A stretch of 7,698 nucleotides of DNA from DATBGS01 sp036557885 (lineage in GTDB: Bacteria > Chloroflexota > Ktedonobacteria > Ktedonobacterales > DATBGS01), in assembly GCA_036557885.1 (NCBI GenBank), contig DATBGS010000037.1, forward strand, positions 1 through 7,698, given 5' to 3'. Below the pieces are notes generated by a model that was not told where the DNA came from, searched no databases, and saw nothing but the letters and a program-made list of their open reading frames with translations. Below, one piece after another: positions 1-5,382 of the stretch (positions are counted from its first letter, which is position 1; each line of letters opens with the position of its first letter). Position numbers and translations under genes: made by a program.

Positions 1-16
1 TGCTCGCGCTGGGGGC

Positions 17-37
17 GGCAGCGTCAGGAGCGCTGCC
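17..37 (-). terminator. Short GC-rich hairpin just after the cupin stop; weak terminator candidate
   Basis: A perfect 7-bp inverted repeat (GGCAGCG / CGCTGCC) with a 7-base loop lies 1 base beyond the stop codon of the cupin gene. In the direction of transcription it is followed by a C-rich stretch rather than a T run, so it lacks the second half of a canonical intrinsic terminator. It could end or stabilise the transcript, or be chance structure in GC-rich DNA. No other feature is visible between base 1 and the cupin stop. Confidence 0.3.
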
Positions 38-38
38 C

Positions 39-398
39 TCAGATACGCTCGACATCGGTAACGGTCCTTTCGTTCTGCACATTGCCTGTGTTCAGCACCG
101 TCTTTGGCTCCAGCAAGACGACGTGCGTCTCTTCTTCAGCCACCGGGCAATGCTCAACACCTTTAGGCACGACAAAGAATTCGCCCGGCCCCAGCACCAC
201 CTCGCCATCGCGCAGCTTGATCTGCAATTTGCCCTTCATCACCAGAAAGAACTCGTCATCCGCCTCGTGCTGGTGCCAGACAAACTCGCCCTGCACCTTG
301 ACCAGCTTGATGTACGAGTCGTTCAGTTCGCCCGCAATCCTGGGATTCCAGTGATCGTGAAAAAGCCCGAACTTCTGGGCCAGATTGACCTTTTCCAT
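39..398 (-). CDS. Small single-domain cupin protein (mannose-6-phosphate isomerase-like)
   Basis: This 119-residue protein is a single beta-barrel cupin. The first cupin motif is visible as H42-x-H44 with E49, followed by a glycine (WHQHEADDEFFLVMKG). The second is PGEFFVVPKGVEH at 71-83, ending in H83. These four residues form the usual metal site, so a bound divalent metal is likely; the substrate cannot be told from sequence, since the fold serves isomerases, dioxygenases and sensors alike. The frame is open 28 codons further upstream, but the ATG at 398 was chosen because it is preceded by GAGGAG with a 6-base spacer and because homology to the cupin fold begins there; the extension would run into the hairpin after trpB. 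The gene follows trpB by about 118 bases, with that large hairpin between, so it may be transcribed separately. No convincing -35/-10 pair was found, only a TAGTAT hexamer around 440. Confidence 0.85.
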   Translation of the reverse strand: MEKVNLAQKFGLFHDHWNPRIAGELNDSYIKLVKVQGEFVWHQHEADDEFFLVMKGKLQIKLRDGEVVLGPGEFFVVPKGVEHCPVAEEETHVVLLEPKTVLNTGNVQNERTVTDVERI

Positions 399-404
399 TG
401 GCGG

Positions 405-410
405 CTCCTC
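405..410 (-). promoter_or_regulatory. Ribosome binding site that fixes the cupin start
   Basis: GAGGAG lies 6 bases upstream of the ATG at 398. It supports the shorter 119-residue product over the longer open frame reaching 482. Confidence 0.75.
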
Positions 411-466
411 ATTTCGATTTTCCAGCAGTTCCCTGAGAATACTACGTTGATCGCCTCTGGTCTTAT

Positions 467-515
467 TGCTGAGCATACTCACCAGTCATTTTATGACTGG
501 TGAGTATGCTCAGCA
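467..515. repeat. Perfect 23-bp inverted repeat with 3-base loop, directly after trpB
   Basis: Bases 467-489 (starting TGCTGAGCATACTC) are the exact reverse complement of 493-515, separated by TTT. The outermost base lies one base past the trpB stop codon (TAA, 519-517), so the RNA would fold into a 23-bp stem with an AAA loop at the 3' end of the trpB message. Neither side is followed by a T run, so this is not a standard intrinsic terminator. It could be a processing or stabilising hairpin, an unusual terminator, a member of a dispersed palindromic repeat family, or a double operator for the downstream cupin. The symmetry is observed; any role is inferred. Confidence 0.95.
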
Positions 516-516
516 G

Positions 517-1761
517 TTACAGCGTGACCCCAAGAGCGCTGGCAACGGTGCCCATGTCTTTATCGCCCCGACCCGACAGGTTAATCAGCATCAGATCGCC
601 CGCGTGCAACTGCTGCTCCTCGGCCATCTGGAGCGCGTAGGCGACGGCGTGCGCCGATTCCAGCGCGGGAATGATGCCCTCCGTCTGGCAGAGCACCTGA
701 AGCGCCGCCAGCGCCGCCGCGTCATCCACCGCAGCATACGTGGCGCGGCCCGTCTCCTTCAGGTAGCTGTGTTCTGGCCCCACACCCGGATAATCCAGCC
801 CGGCAGAGATGCTGTGCGTTGTCGCCACCTGCCCGTTGGCATCCTGCAAAAGATAGCTCATCGCGCCATGCAGCACGCCAATATTGCCCGCTGTCAGCGT
901 GGCCGAATGCTCGCCCAGAGCGCTGCCCTTGCCGCCCGCCTCCACACCAATCAAGCGCACCTCCTGGTCGCCCGCAAAGGGATAAAACATGCCAATGGCG
1001 TTGCTGCCGCCGCCCACGCAGGCCAGCACATAGCTGGGCAGGCGCTTCTCAACGGCCAGCAGTTGCTCGCGTGCCTCGCGGCCAATCACCGCCTGGAAGT
1101 CGCGCACCATGCGCGGATAGGGGTGCGGGCCAACCGCCGAGCCAATCAGGTAATGTGTCGTCTCCACGTTCGTCACCCAATCGCGGATGGCCTCGTTGAT
1201 GGCATCTTTGAGCGTTTGGCTGCCGGAGGTGACGCTGCGCACCTCGGCGCCCAGCAGCTTCATCCGAAAGACGTTGAGCGACTGGCGATGAATATCCTCT
1301 TCGCCCATATAGACGATGCACTCCAGCCCCAGCATGGCGCAGACTGTTGCAGTAGCAACGCCATGCTGCCCGGCTCCTGTCTCGGCAATGATGCGACGCT
1401 TGCCCATGCGCGCGGCGAGCAACCCCTGGCCCAGCGCGTTATTGATCTTGTGCGCGCCCGTGTGGGCCAGGTCTTCACGCTTGAGGTAAGTGGGAATGCC
1501 CAGCTTCTCCGAGAGGCGCTCGGCCAGGTACAGAGGCGTGGGCCGCCCCACAAACGTCTTCATCAGCGCGGCAAACTGCTCGTGAAAGCGCTGATCGGCC
1601 TGCATCGCAGCGTAGGCGGCCTCTAGCTCTGCCAGCGCAGCCATCAGGCTCTCCGGCACATAACGCCCACCAAACAGCCCAAAGCGCCCGCGCTCATCAG
1701 GGAAAACGCCATGTTGGTACGCGCTCGCTTGCGCCGCCTGCTCAGGATTGATCGTTTGCAT
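517..1761 (-). CDS. trpB: Tryptophan synthase beta chain
   Basis: TrpB catalyses the last step of tryptophan synthesis, PLP-dependent condensation of indole with L-serine, normally in an alpha2-beta2 complex with TrpA in the cytoplasm. The 414-residue length fits the TrpB1 family. Visible signatures are HTGAHKINN with the PLP-binding K105, AETGAGQHGVA with catalytic E127, the EEDIHRQSLN stretch at 154-163, the phosphate-binding GGGSNAIG at 250-257, SAGLDYPGVGPEH at 319-331, and NLSGRGDKDM at 394-403. No key residue is missing, so it should be active. The ATG at 1761 is preceded by AGGAGG (1771-1776) with a 9-base spacer. The start lies inside the end of the acetyltransferase gene (20-bp overlap), suggesting translational coupling. 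It is separated from trpCF by six non-trp genes, and trpA does not follow it directly: a large hairpin and a cupin do. Confidence 0.98.
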   Translation of the reverse strand: MQTINPEQAAQASAYQHGVFPDERGRFGLFGGRYVPESLMAALAELEAAYAAMQADQRFHEQFAALMKTFVGRPTPLYLAERLSEKLGIPTYLKREDLAHTGAHKINNALGQGLLAARMGKRRIIAETGAGQHGVATATVCAMLGLECIVYMGEEDIHRQSLNVFRMKLLGAEVRSVTSGSQTLKDAINEAIRDWVTNVETTHYLIGSAVGPHPYPRMVRDFQAVIGREAREQLLAVEKRLPSYVLACVGGGSNAIGMFYPFAGDQEVRLIGVEAGGKGSALGEHSATLTAGNIGVLHGAMSYLLQDANGQVATTHSISAGLDYPGVGPEHSYLKETGRATYAAVDDAAALAALQVLCQTEGIIPALESAHAVAYALQMAEEQQLHAGDLMLINLSGRGDKDMGTVASALGVTL

Positions 1762-2209
1762 GGCCGTGTGCCTCCTTGTAAATAGTGGGGAATGCGCGCT
1801 CCATCAGCCGCTCGGCGGTGGTGGCGCGCTTAAAGCCGACTTTCTCATACAGCCCGTGCGCGTCGCGGGTAAAGAGCGTCCAGCGCCGCAAGCCTTGCAG
1901 GTCAGGGTGGGCCACAATACATTCCATTAGCCAGACCGACAACCCCTGGCCGCGATACGCCTCCAAAATAAAGACATCGCCCAGATAGGCAAACGTGGCA
2001 AGGTCGCTGATGATGCGCGCAAACCCAACCTGCTCCGCGCCCTTATAGACGCCAAAGACCAGCGAATGCTCGATGGAGCGCTGCACAATCTCGCGCGGAA
2101 TGCCCTCACACCAGTAAGCGCTGCTGAGATAGCTATGCACCACATCCAGATCAACGCGCTGCTTGTCGGTGCTGACCGTGTATTCGCCCCGCCGCCACTC
2201 TTGAATCAT
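1742..2209 (-). CDS. GNAT family N-acetyltransferase
   Basis: This 155-residue protein has the size and layout of a single GNAT domain, which transfers the acetyl group of acetyl-CoA to an amine. The acetyl-CoA binding motif A is seen at 76-96 (LGDVFILEAYRGQGLS, with the pyrophosphate loop R86-G-Q-G-L). The C-terminal HGLYEKVGF at 118-126 is the typical motif B tyrosine region. The N-terminal part, including CEGIPRE at 34-40, resembles small uncharacterised GNAT proteins; the substrate is unknown. The start at 2209 was chosen because AGGAGG stands 6 bases upstream; the open frame continues to 2326 but that extension is low-complexity glycine/tryptophan-rich sequence encoded by the intergenic repeats. 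The 3' end overlaps trpB by 20 bp, so the two are probably translated together, but this does not by itself link the enzyme to tryptophan metabolism. Confidence 0.92.
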   Translation of the reverse strand: MIQEWRRGEYTVSTDKQRVDLDVVHSYLSSAYWCEGIPREIVQRSIEHSLVFGVYKGAEQVGFARIISDLATFAYLGDVFILEAYRGQGLSVWLMECIVAHPDLQGLRRWTLFTRDAHGLYEKVGFKRATTAERLMERAFPTIYKEAHGHANDQS

Positions 2210-2215
2210 TGAAAA

Positions 2216-2221
2216 CCTCCT
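2216..2221 (-). promoter_or_regulatory. Ribosome binding site that fixes the GNAT start
   Basis: A full AGGAGG sits 6 bases before the ATG at 2209. It rules in favour of the 155-residue product and against the 39-residue upstream extension. Confidence 0.8.
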
Positions 2222-2234
2222 GAAACGATGCCTG

Positions 2235-2287
2235 GCGTTTGAAAACGCGGCTAGGGGCGTTCCGCCGCCAAGTCCGCCTGCGCGGAC
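2235..2287. repeat. Row of three short hairpins in the GNAT upstream gap; interspersed-repeat candidate
   Basis: Three inverted repeats follow one another: GCGTTT/AAACGC at 2235-2248 (2-base loop), GGCG/CGCC at 2256-2266 (3-base loop) and GTCCGC/GCGGAC at 2272-2287 (4-base loop). Read on the minus strand, the module goes AGTCCGCGCAGGCGGACTT, then a spacer, then TAGCCGCGTTTTCAAACGCC. From general familiarity this resembles palindromic intergenic repeats seen in many copies in cyanobacteria and some Chloroflexota; that resemblance is recalled, not searched. It fills about half of the 113-base gap between the B3/B4 gene and the GNAT gene, the longest gene-free stretch of the accessory block. No clear promoter was found in the rest of the gap. 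Confidence 0.55.
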
Positions 2288-2322
2288 TCCCCAGCCCCAC
2301 CCATACCACGTTGCAGCCAAGC

Positions 2323-3066
2323 TCAATCATTTTTGCGCAGTGGAAGAATTACTGGAACCGACCTGGAATGGCCGCCGGGTGCATTCGCAAACAGCGCCGA
2401 CCTGAACGTCCCTCCCGCGTATTGCTTCAGCAGCGCCAGCAGATCGCTCTGTGCGTCCCCAACATCGGCGCGGCCCTCGGCATGGTGGGCCTCAACGGTA
2501 ATCAGCGCGTTGGTGGTTGCGGGCTTCGCGGCGCTTTCTTCGCTCTGCCGCCAGCACCAGCGGCGCGCAATCACCAGATCGCGCTCATCGGCAAAGATCA
2601 CCTCGCCCGGTTCTGGATGCTCCGCCTCCGCTTCGCCCAGCGGCGTGAAGCGCTCCGCTCCTCTGGCAAAGCGCACCGTGACGGCGCCCTGCAAGGCGCG
2701 CGTATCAAAGACCGCCACCGGCAGCGCGTAGCGAATGCTGACCAGATTGCCCAGGTCAACCAGCATGTTGATGTTGGGAATATCGCCCTTTTTGGTCAGG
2801 CGGCGCAAGAGCGCTTCCGCCGCGCTGCGATATTGCGTCGGGTCCAGCCCAAAGCCACGAAAGGCGCCGCGCCACGCCGCCAGCGAGGGTAGCTGGCTGA
2901 GGGGCGTTTCGCCAATGCGCCGCAGTGTGGCCTGCTGCTCCTCCTGGTATGCCGCCAGCAGCGCTTCTGGTGTGGGGCTGTTGGTCATGCCCTCCGCCAG
3001 AATCACGCCGCCAACGATGGTGGGGTAACGCGCCAGAACGTCAGCGTGGTAGATGAATGCTGTCAC
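2323..3066 (-). CDS. B3/B4 tRNA-binding domain protein (Phe-tRNA synthetase beta-like), copy 1
   Basis: This 247-residue protein belongs to the stand-alone B3/B4 family (COG3382/PF03483 type), related to the domain of the phenylalanyl-tRNA synthetase beta subunit where mischarged Tyr-tRNAPhe is edited. Visible family features are GETPL at 52-56, a WRGAFRGFG segment at 65-73, YRSAAEALLRRL at 79-90, and the core INMLVDLGNLVSIRYALPV at 99-117, followed by PGEVIFAD at 153-160. No synthetase catalytic domain is attached. Biological function of these free-standing proteins is not well established; trans-editing or nucleic-acid or amino-acid binding are possibilities. A GTG start at 3066 is proposed: it is preceded by a weak GGA 8 bases away, it lies 23 bases after the stop of the SMI1/KNR4 gene, and it gives the same N-terminal register as the paralogue at 4230-4967. 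The open frame continues upstream to 3174 but would run into that gene. Confidence 0.85.
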   Translation of the reverse strand: MTAFIYHADVLARYPTIVGGVILAEGMTNSPTPEALLAAYQEEQQATLRRIGETPLSQLPSLAAWRGAFRGFGLDPTQYRSAAEALLRRLTKKGDIPNINMLVDLGNLVSIRYALPVAVFDTRALQGAVTVRFARGAERFTPLGEAEAEHPEPGEVIFADERDLVIARRWCWRQSEESAAKPATTNALITVEAHHAEGRADVGDAQSDLLALLKQYAGGTFRSALFANAPGGHSRSVPVILPLRKND

Positions 3067-3089
3067 TGTCGTTTTCCTATCACTATGAC

Positions 3090-3674
3090 TTATCCCAAAG
3101 GGAAGGTGATCTTCTCGGCTGTGTCCCAATCCAGCCAGAAAAGCTGCTTGCCATCCAGCCAATCTTCCAGCCATTGATGCAACGATGGGGCTTCAATAGC
3201 AAATGTGCGAAAGCTGATGTTGTTATCGTTCCTCAGCACTGGGCACGCCTCTTTGGTGCAATCAAGACAGGAATAGATGTTGCAACCCCAGTCAGCAATC
3301 TTCATGAGCTTTTCTGGGCAGACCATCGGCCTGTCCTCCTCTTCATCTCCCCACCACTCATCAAGATATTGCTGGGTGGCCGAACGGTATTCAACGTACC
3401 AGGAAACCAGGGAGGGAGGATAACTCTGGCGATGAGATGAAGGATCATCGTTCAGCCTGAGTAGGCCCGGCCCGAAGTCACCATTGCTCACTTCCAGATA
3501 CAAACGTCGCAGCAATGGAGGCAACGTAAAACCAAGCGCCGCTTCCGCCTGGCGCATTTCTTCTTCGCTGACTGGTGGAGCGCTAGGTCGCTTGCGGCGA
3601 GCGCCTGATGGATGCACATCGCTATGAACAAACACCTTTAGCCATTCAATCAGTGTATCCTCATACAGCCTCAT
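3090..3674 (-). CDS. SMI1/KNR4 (SUKH-like) family protein with a four-cysteine cluster
   Basis: This 194-residue protein shows the SMI1/KNR4 pattern: PPVSEEEMRQAEAALGFTLPPLLRRLY at 33-59 followed by an EVSNGDFGPG turn at 61-70, and a C-terminal helix with LHQWLEDWLDGKQLF at 165-179. SUKH superfamily proteins often serve as immunity proteins against secreted polymorphic toxins, and others have housekeeping roles; no toxin gene is in this window, so the role is undecided. C131, C136, C139 and C144 form a C-x4-C-x2-C-x4-C cluster that could hold zinc. The ATG at 3674 overlaps the stop of the preceding gene as ATGA (3671-3674), which decides the start over an ATG seven codons upstream; GGA stands upstream. 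One 60-base line in the gene (3181-3240) has 27 G+C, well below the neighbouring trp and B3/B4 genes, pointing to acquisition from elsewhere. Confidence 0.82.
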   Translation of the reverse strand: MRLYEDTLIEWLKVFVHSDVHPSGARRKRPSAPPVSEEEMRQAEAALGFTLPPLLRRLYLEVSNGDFGPGLLRLNDDPSSHRQSYPPSLVSWYVEYRSATQQYLDEWWGDEEEDRPMVCPEKLMKIADWGCNIYSCLDCTKEACPVLRNDNNISFRTFAIEAPSLHQWLEDWLDGKQLFWLDWDTAEKITFPLG

Positions 3675-4237
3675 AGTTCCGTCTCCGAGAAACACTGCTG
3701 AAGCGCATCGCGCAAGCGCGCAACCATCTGGCTAAAAGCGCTCCAATCATCAGGCCCATCGCCCCACCATTCCAGGCGGGCGCTGAGAAAGCCCGATTCG
3801 CAGTTCTCAAAGCCAAACCTTTCTCCATCCAGCCCCCATCGCGCTTCAATTCCCGCTACAGGCACAGGCGCTTCCGCCAACGCAGCCAGCAACGGAGATA
3901 AATCGCTGGCTGGCATCCTGGCATCACGCACTTCAATTGTGGGCAGCACTCGAAAGCCCTGTTTGATCCTCTCCAAAGGATCAAGAAAGTAAGGCAGATC
4001 ATGCTTTCTCACCCAATTCACCTCACGAATAACCAGCGGCGCCTCGTTTATGTTCCTTCTGGCAGGTTTGAAAACGGTCCAGCTTCTGTGGTCAAAGAAT
4101 GCAGGATAGTGCCAGAGCCGCAAGATGGGGCGAAAATCACTCACGACCTCGCGCGGCTCAAGCTGCTCCGCATGCTCCAGCGCGTGATGCGCGCGAGCTT
4201 CCAATTCAGCAAGTTCTTCTGGACGGTTTTCAGTCAT
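3671..4237 (-). CDS. Hypothetical protein of 188 residues, coupled to the SMI1/KNR4 gene
   Basis: I do not recognise this protein. It has no signal peptide or membrane segment and looks cytosolic. The N-terminus (1-30) is a highly charged helix rich in Glu and His (EELAELEARAHHALEHAEQL). The middle contains many aromatic residues (LWHYPAFFDHRSW at 41-53). The C-terminal part has an alternating pattern WGLDGERFGFENC at 134-146, then LEWWGDGPDDW at 155-165, and ends in a predicted helix. This last part resembles small acidic proteins of unknown function found near immunity-type genes, but that is an impression. The start at 4237 overlaps the end of the B3/B4 gene by 8 bp and its stop overlaps the next start as ATGA, so it is very likely real and translationally coupled on both sides. 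A line within it (3961-4020) has only 25/60 G+C, like the SMI1/KNR4 gene, supporting a shared origin of the two. Confidence 0.75.
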   Translation of the reverse strand: MTENRPEELAELEARAHHALEHAEQLEPREVVSDFRPILRLWHYPAFFDHRSWTVFKPARRNINEAPLVIREVNWVRKHDLPYFLDPLERIKQGFRVLPTIEVRDARMPASDLSPLLAALAEAPVPVAGIEARWGLDGERFGFENCESGFLSARLEWWGDGPDDWSAFSQMVARLRDALQQCFSETEL

Positions 4238-4967
4238 GGACTATCTTTTCTGTCTCAAGGGCTATCCTCACCTCTGGCTTACTCTTATCCGCCACCGCCC
4301 ACGCCGTCTCTGCCCCACACTGCTCCTTGAGGAGCGCGCATAACTCATGCACTGCCTCATCCACCAGCGCGGCGGTTGGCTCAAGCGCCTGGACGGTGAG
4401 GACGGCGCGGGTTGTGGTGGCGCCGATGGCGCTGCGCGCGTCCTGGTACCAGTTCCAGCGGCGGCAGAGGCACTTTTCCGCGTCGGCATAGACGACCTCG
4501 CCTGGCGCGGGCGGGTCGGGCGAGGTCGTCTCGTCGCCCAACGCAATGAACGTATCGCTGGGGCGAGCGTAGCGAAAGCCCATCGGCTGCACCAGCGTAT
4601 CCAGGTCATCGGCGCCCACCGGCACGCGATAGCGCACCGAGATCACGTTGTAGCTATCCACCAGGCTGTTCACATGCGGCAGCCCGGCGCCCTGCTGGAT
4701 GCGCTTGAGCAGCCGTTCGATGGAACTGCGGTAGCTCGTTTTCTTCACGCCAAAGGCTTTGTACGCCTCGCGCCAGCAGCGCAGTTCGGGCACCTCAGCC
4801 AGCGGCGTTTCGCCCAGCGCGGCAGCTACCTGTGCCTGCGTCTCGCGGACAAGCTTCTCTAGCACTGGGGAGCGCTCCGGCTGAATCGCCAGGTGTTCTG
4901 CGACCACCACGCCCATACGCAAGGTGGGGAAGCGCTCAACCACTTCAGCTATTGAAAACGTGACCAT
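4230..4967 (-). CDS. B3/B4 tRNA-binding domain protein (Phe-tRNA synthetase beta-like), copy 2
   Basis: This 245-residue protein is a paralogue of the one at 2323-3066. The two share GETPL at identical residues 52-56, a YRSxxExLL helix start at 79-87, the core VNSLVDSYNVISVRYRVPV at 99-117, and PGEVVYAD at 155-162 (two residues further than in copy 1). They differ clearly in sequence elsewhere, so the duplication is not recent. As for the other copy, the fold is the editing-type B3/B4 domain without a synthetase catalytic domain, and the physiological role is uncertain. The ATG at 4967 follows GAGGAG (4974-4979) with a 6-base spacer, 41 bases downstream of the preceding cupin stop. The last 8 bases overlap the start of the hypothetical gene. 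The codon use is GC-rich like the trp genes, unlike the two genes that follow. Confidence 0.87.
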   Translation of the reverse strand: MVTFSIAEVVERFPTLRMGVVVAEHLAIQPERSPVLEKLVRETQAQVAAALGETPLAEVPELRCWREAYKAFGVKKTSYRSSIERLLKRIQQGAGLPHVNSLVDSYNVISVRYRVPVGADDLDTLVQPMGFRYARPSDTFIALGDETTSPDPPAPGEVVYADAEKCLCRRWNWYQDARSAIGATTTRAVLTVQALEPTAALVDEAVHELCALLKEQCGAETAWAVADKSKPEVRIALETEKIVHD

Positions 4968-5008
4968 GCATTACTCCTCGTGCCCACTCCCTTTTTCCAA
5001 GACATATA

Positions 5009-5362
5009 TCAACCGGCCTGATACACCTTATCATCAAGGGAGGGCGCGCGAATCATCAGGCTCTCTACAGGAGGGAACACCTCAACCACCCGATGATACA
5101 TTCCCACAGGAAAGCAGCAAAACTCACCAGCGTTCACAGTGAAGCGTTGCCCCTCCACCTCAACCAGCAAACTCCCGCGCAGCACGATAAAACACTCATC
5201 GCTGCTCTGATGCGCGTGGGGTTGCTCATCGCGCCACGCTGCTTCTGTGTTGTTGTACCAAATCTGAAGCCGCTCGGACTGAAAGCCAACTTCATCTTGT
5301 GGCGTGTGGCCGGACAGCAGTGTAGAATAGGCGGGCAATTTGCGGTGATGAAACTCAGGCAT
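5009..5362 (-). CDS. Small single-domain cupin protein
   Basis: This 117-residue protein carries a full cupin metal site: H49-x-H51 and E56 in PHAHQSSDECFIVLRG (motif 1), and H90 in GEFCCFPVGMYH (motif 2). The N-terminal MPEFHHRKLPAYSTLLSG and a following aromatic strand (ERLQIWYNN) are consistent with a stand-alone barrel. The substrate is unknown. It is not a close relative of the cupin at 39-398: apart from the metal ligands the two differ. The ATG at 5362 follows AGGAGG with a short 4-base spacer and lies 20 bases past the trpCF stop, so it is almost surely co-transcribed with trpCF. The open frame extends to 5608 but that part is antisense-like arginine-rich sequence within trpF and is excluded. 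Confidence 0.88.
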   Translation of the reverse strand: MPEFHHRKLPAYSTLLSGHTPQDEVGFQSERLQIWYNNTEAAWRDEQPHAHQSSDECFIVLRGSLLVEVEGQRFTVNAGEFCCFPVGMYHRVVEVFPPVESLMIRAPSLDDKVYQAG

Positions 5363-5366
5363 CTGG

Positions 5367-5372
5367 CCTCCT
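5367..5372 (-). promoter_or_regulatory. Ribosome binding site that fixes the second cupin start
   Basis: AGGAGG lies 4 bases before the ATG at 5362, in the 20-base gap after trpCF. The spacer is shorter than usual, but the match is full, and it excludes the longer frame that overlaps trpF. Confidence 0.7.
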
Positions 5373-5382
5373 GTGGTAGCGC

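Noticed and set aside
437..470. A sigma-70 promoter for the cupin gene after trpB
   Set aside because: A TAGTAT hexamer is present on the minus strand, but the sequence 17 bases upstream (AATAAG) is not a -35 box, so the evidence is too weak to list it.
467..515. The 49-bp palindrome as a standard intrinsic terminator
   Set aside because: The stem is strong but no T run follows on either strand; it is therefore listed as an inverted repeat with an open role.
466..1626. Plus-strand open frame of 386 codons opposite trpB
   Set aside because: It is wholly antisense to trpB, whose motifs are complete; its product is rich in His, Arg, Gln and Ala with no recognisable domain, as expected of a GC-rich shadow frame.
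2239..2892. Plus-strand open frame of 217 codons opposite the first B3/B4 gene
   Set aside because: Antisense to a gene with a clear paralogue in the same window; it begins within the hairpin repeats and has no plausible ribosome binding site or domain.
3090..4237. A complete toxin-immunity system
   Set aside because: A SUKH-like protein is present, but no toxin, secretion or polymorphic-toxin features are seen in the window, so only an orphan immunity-like cassette can be suggested.
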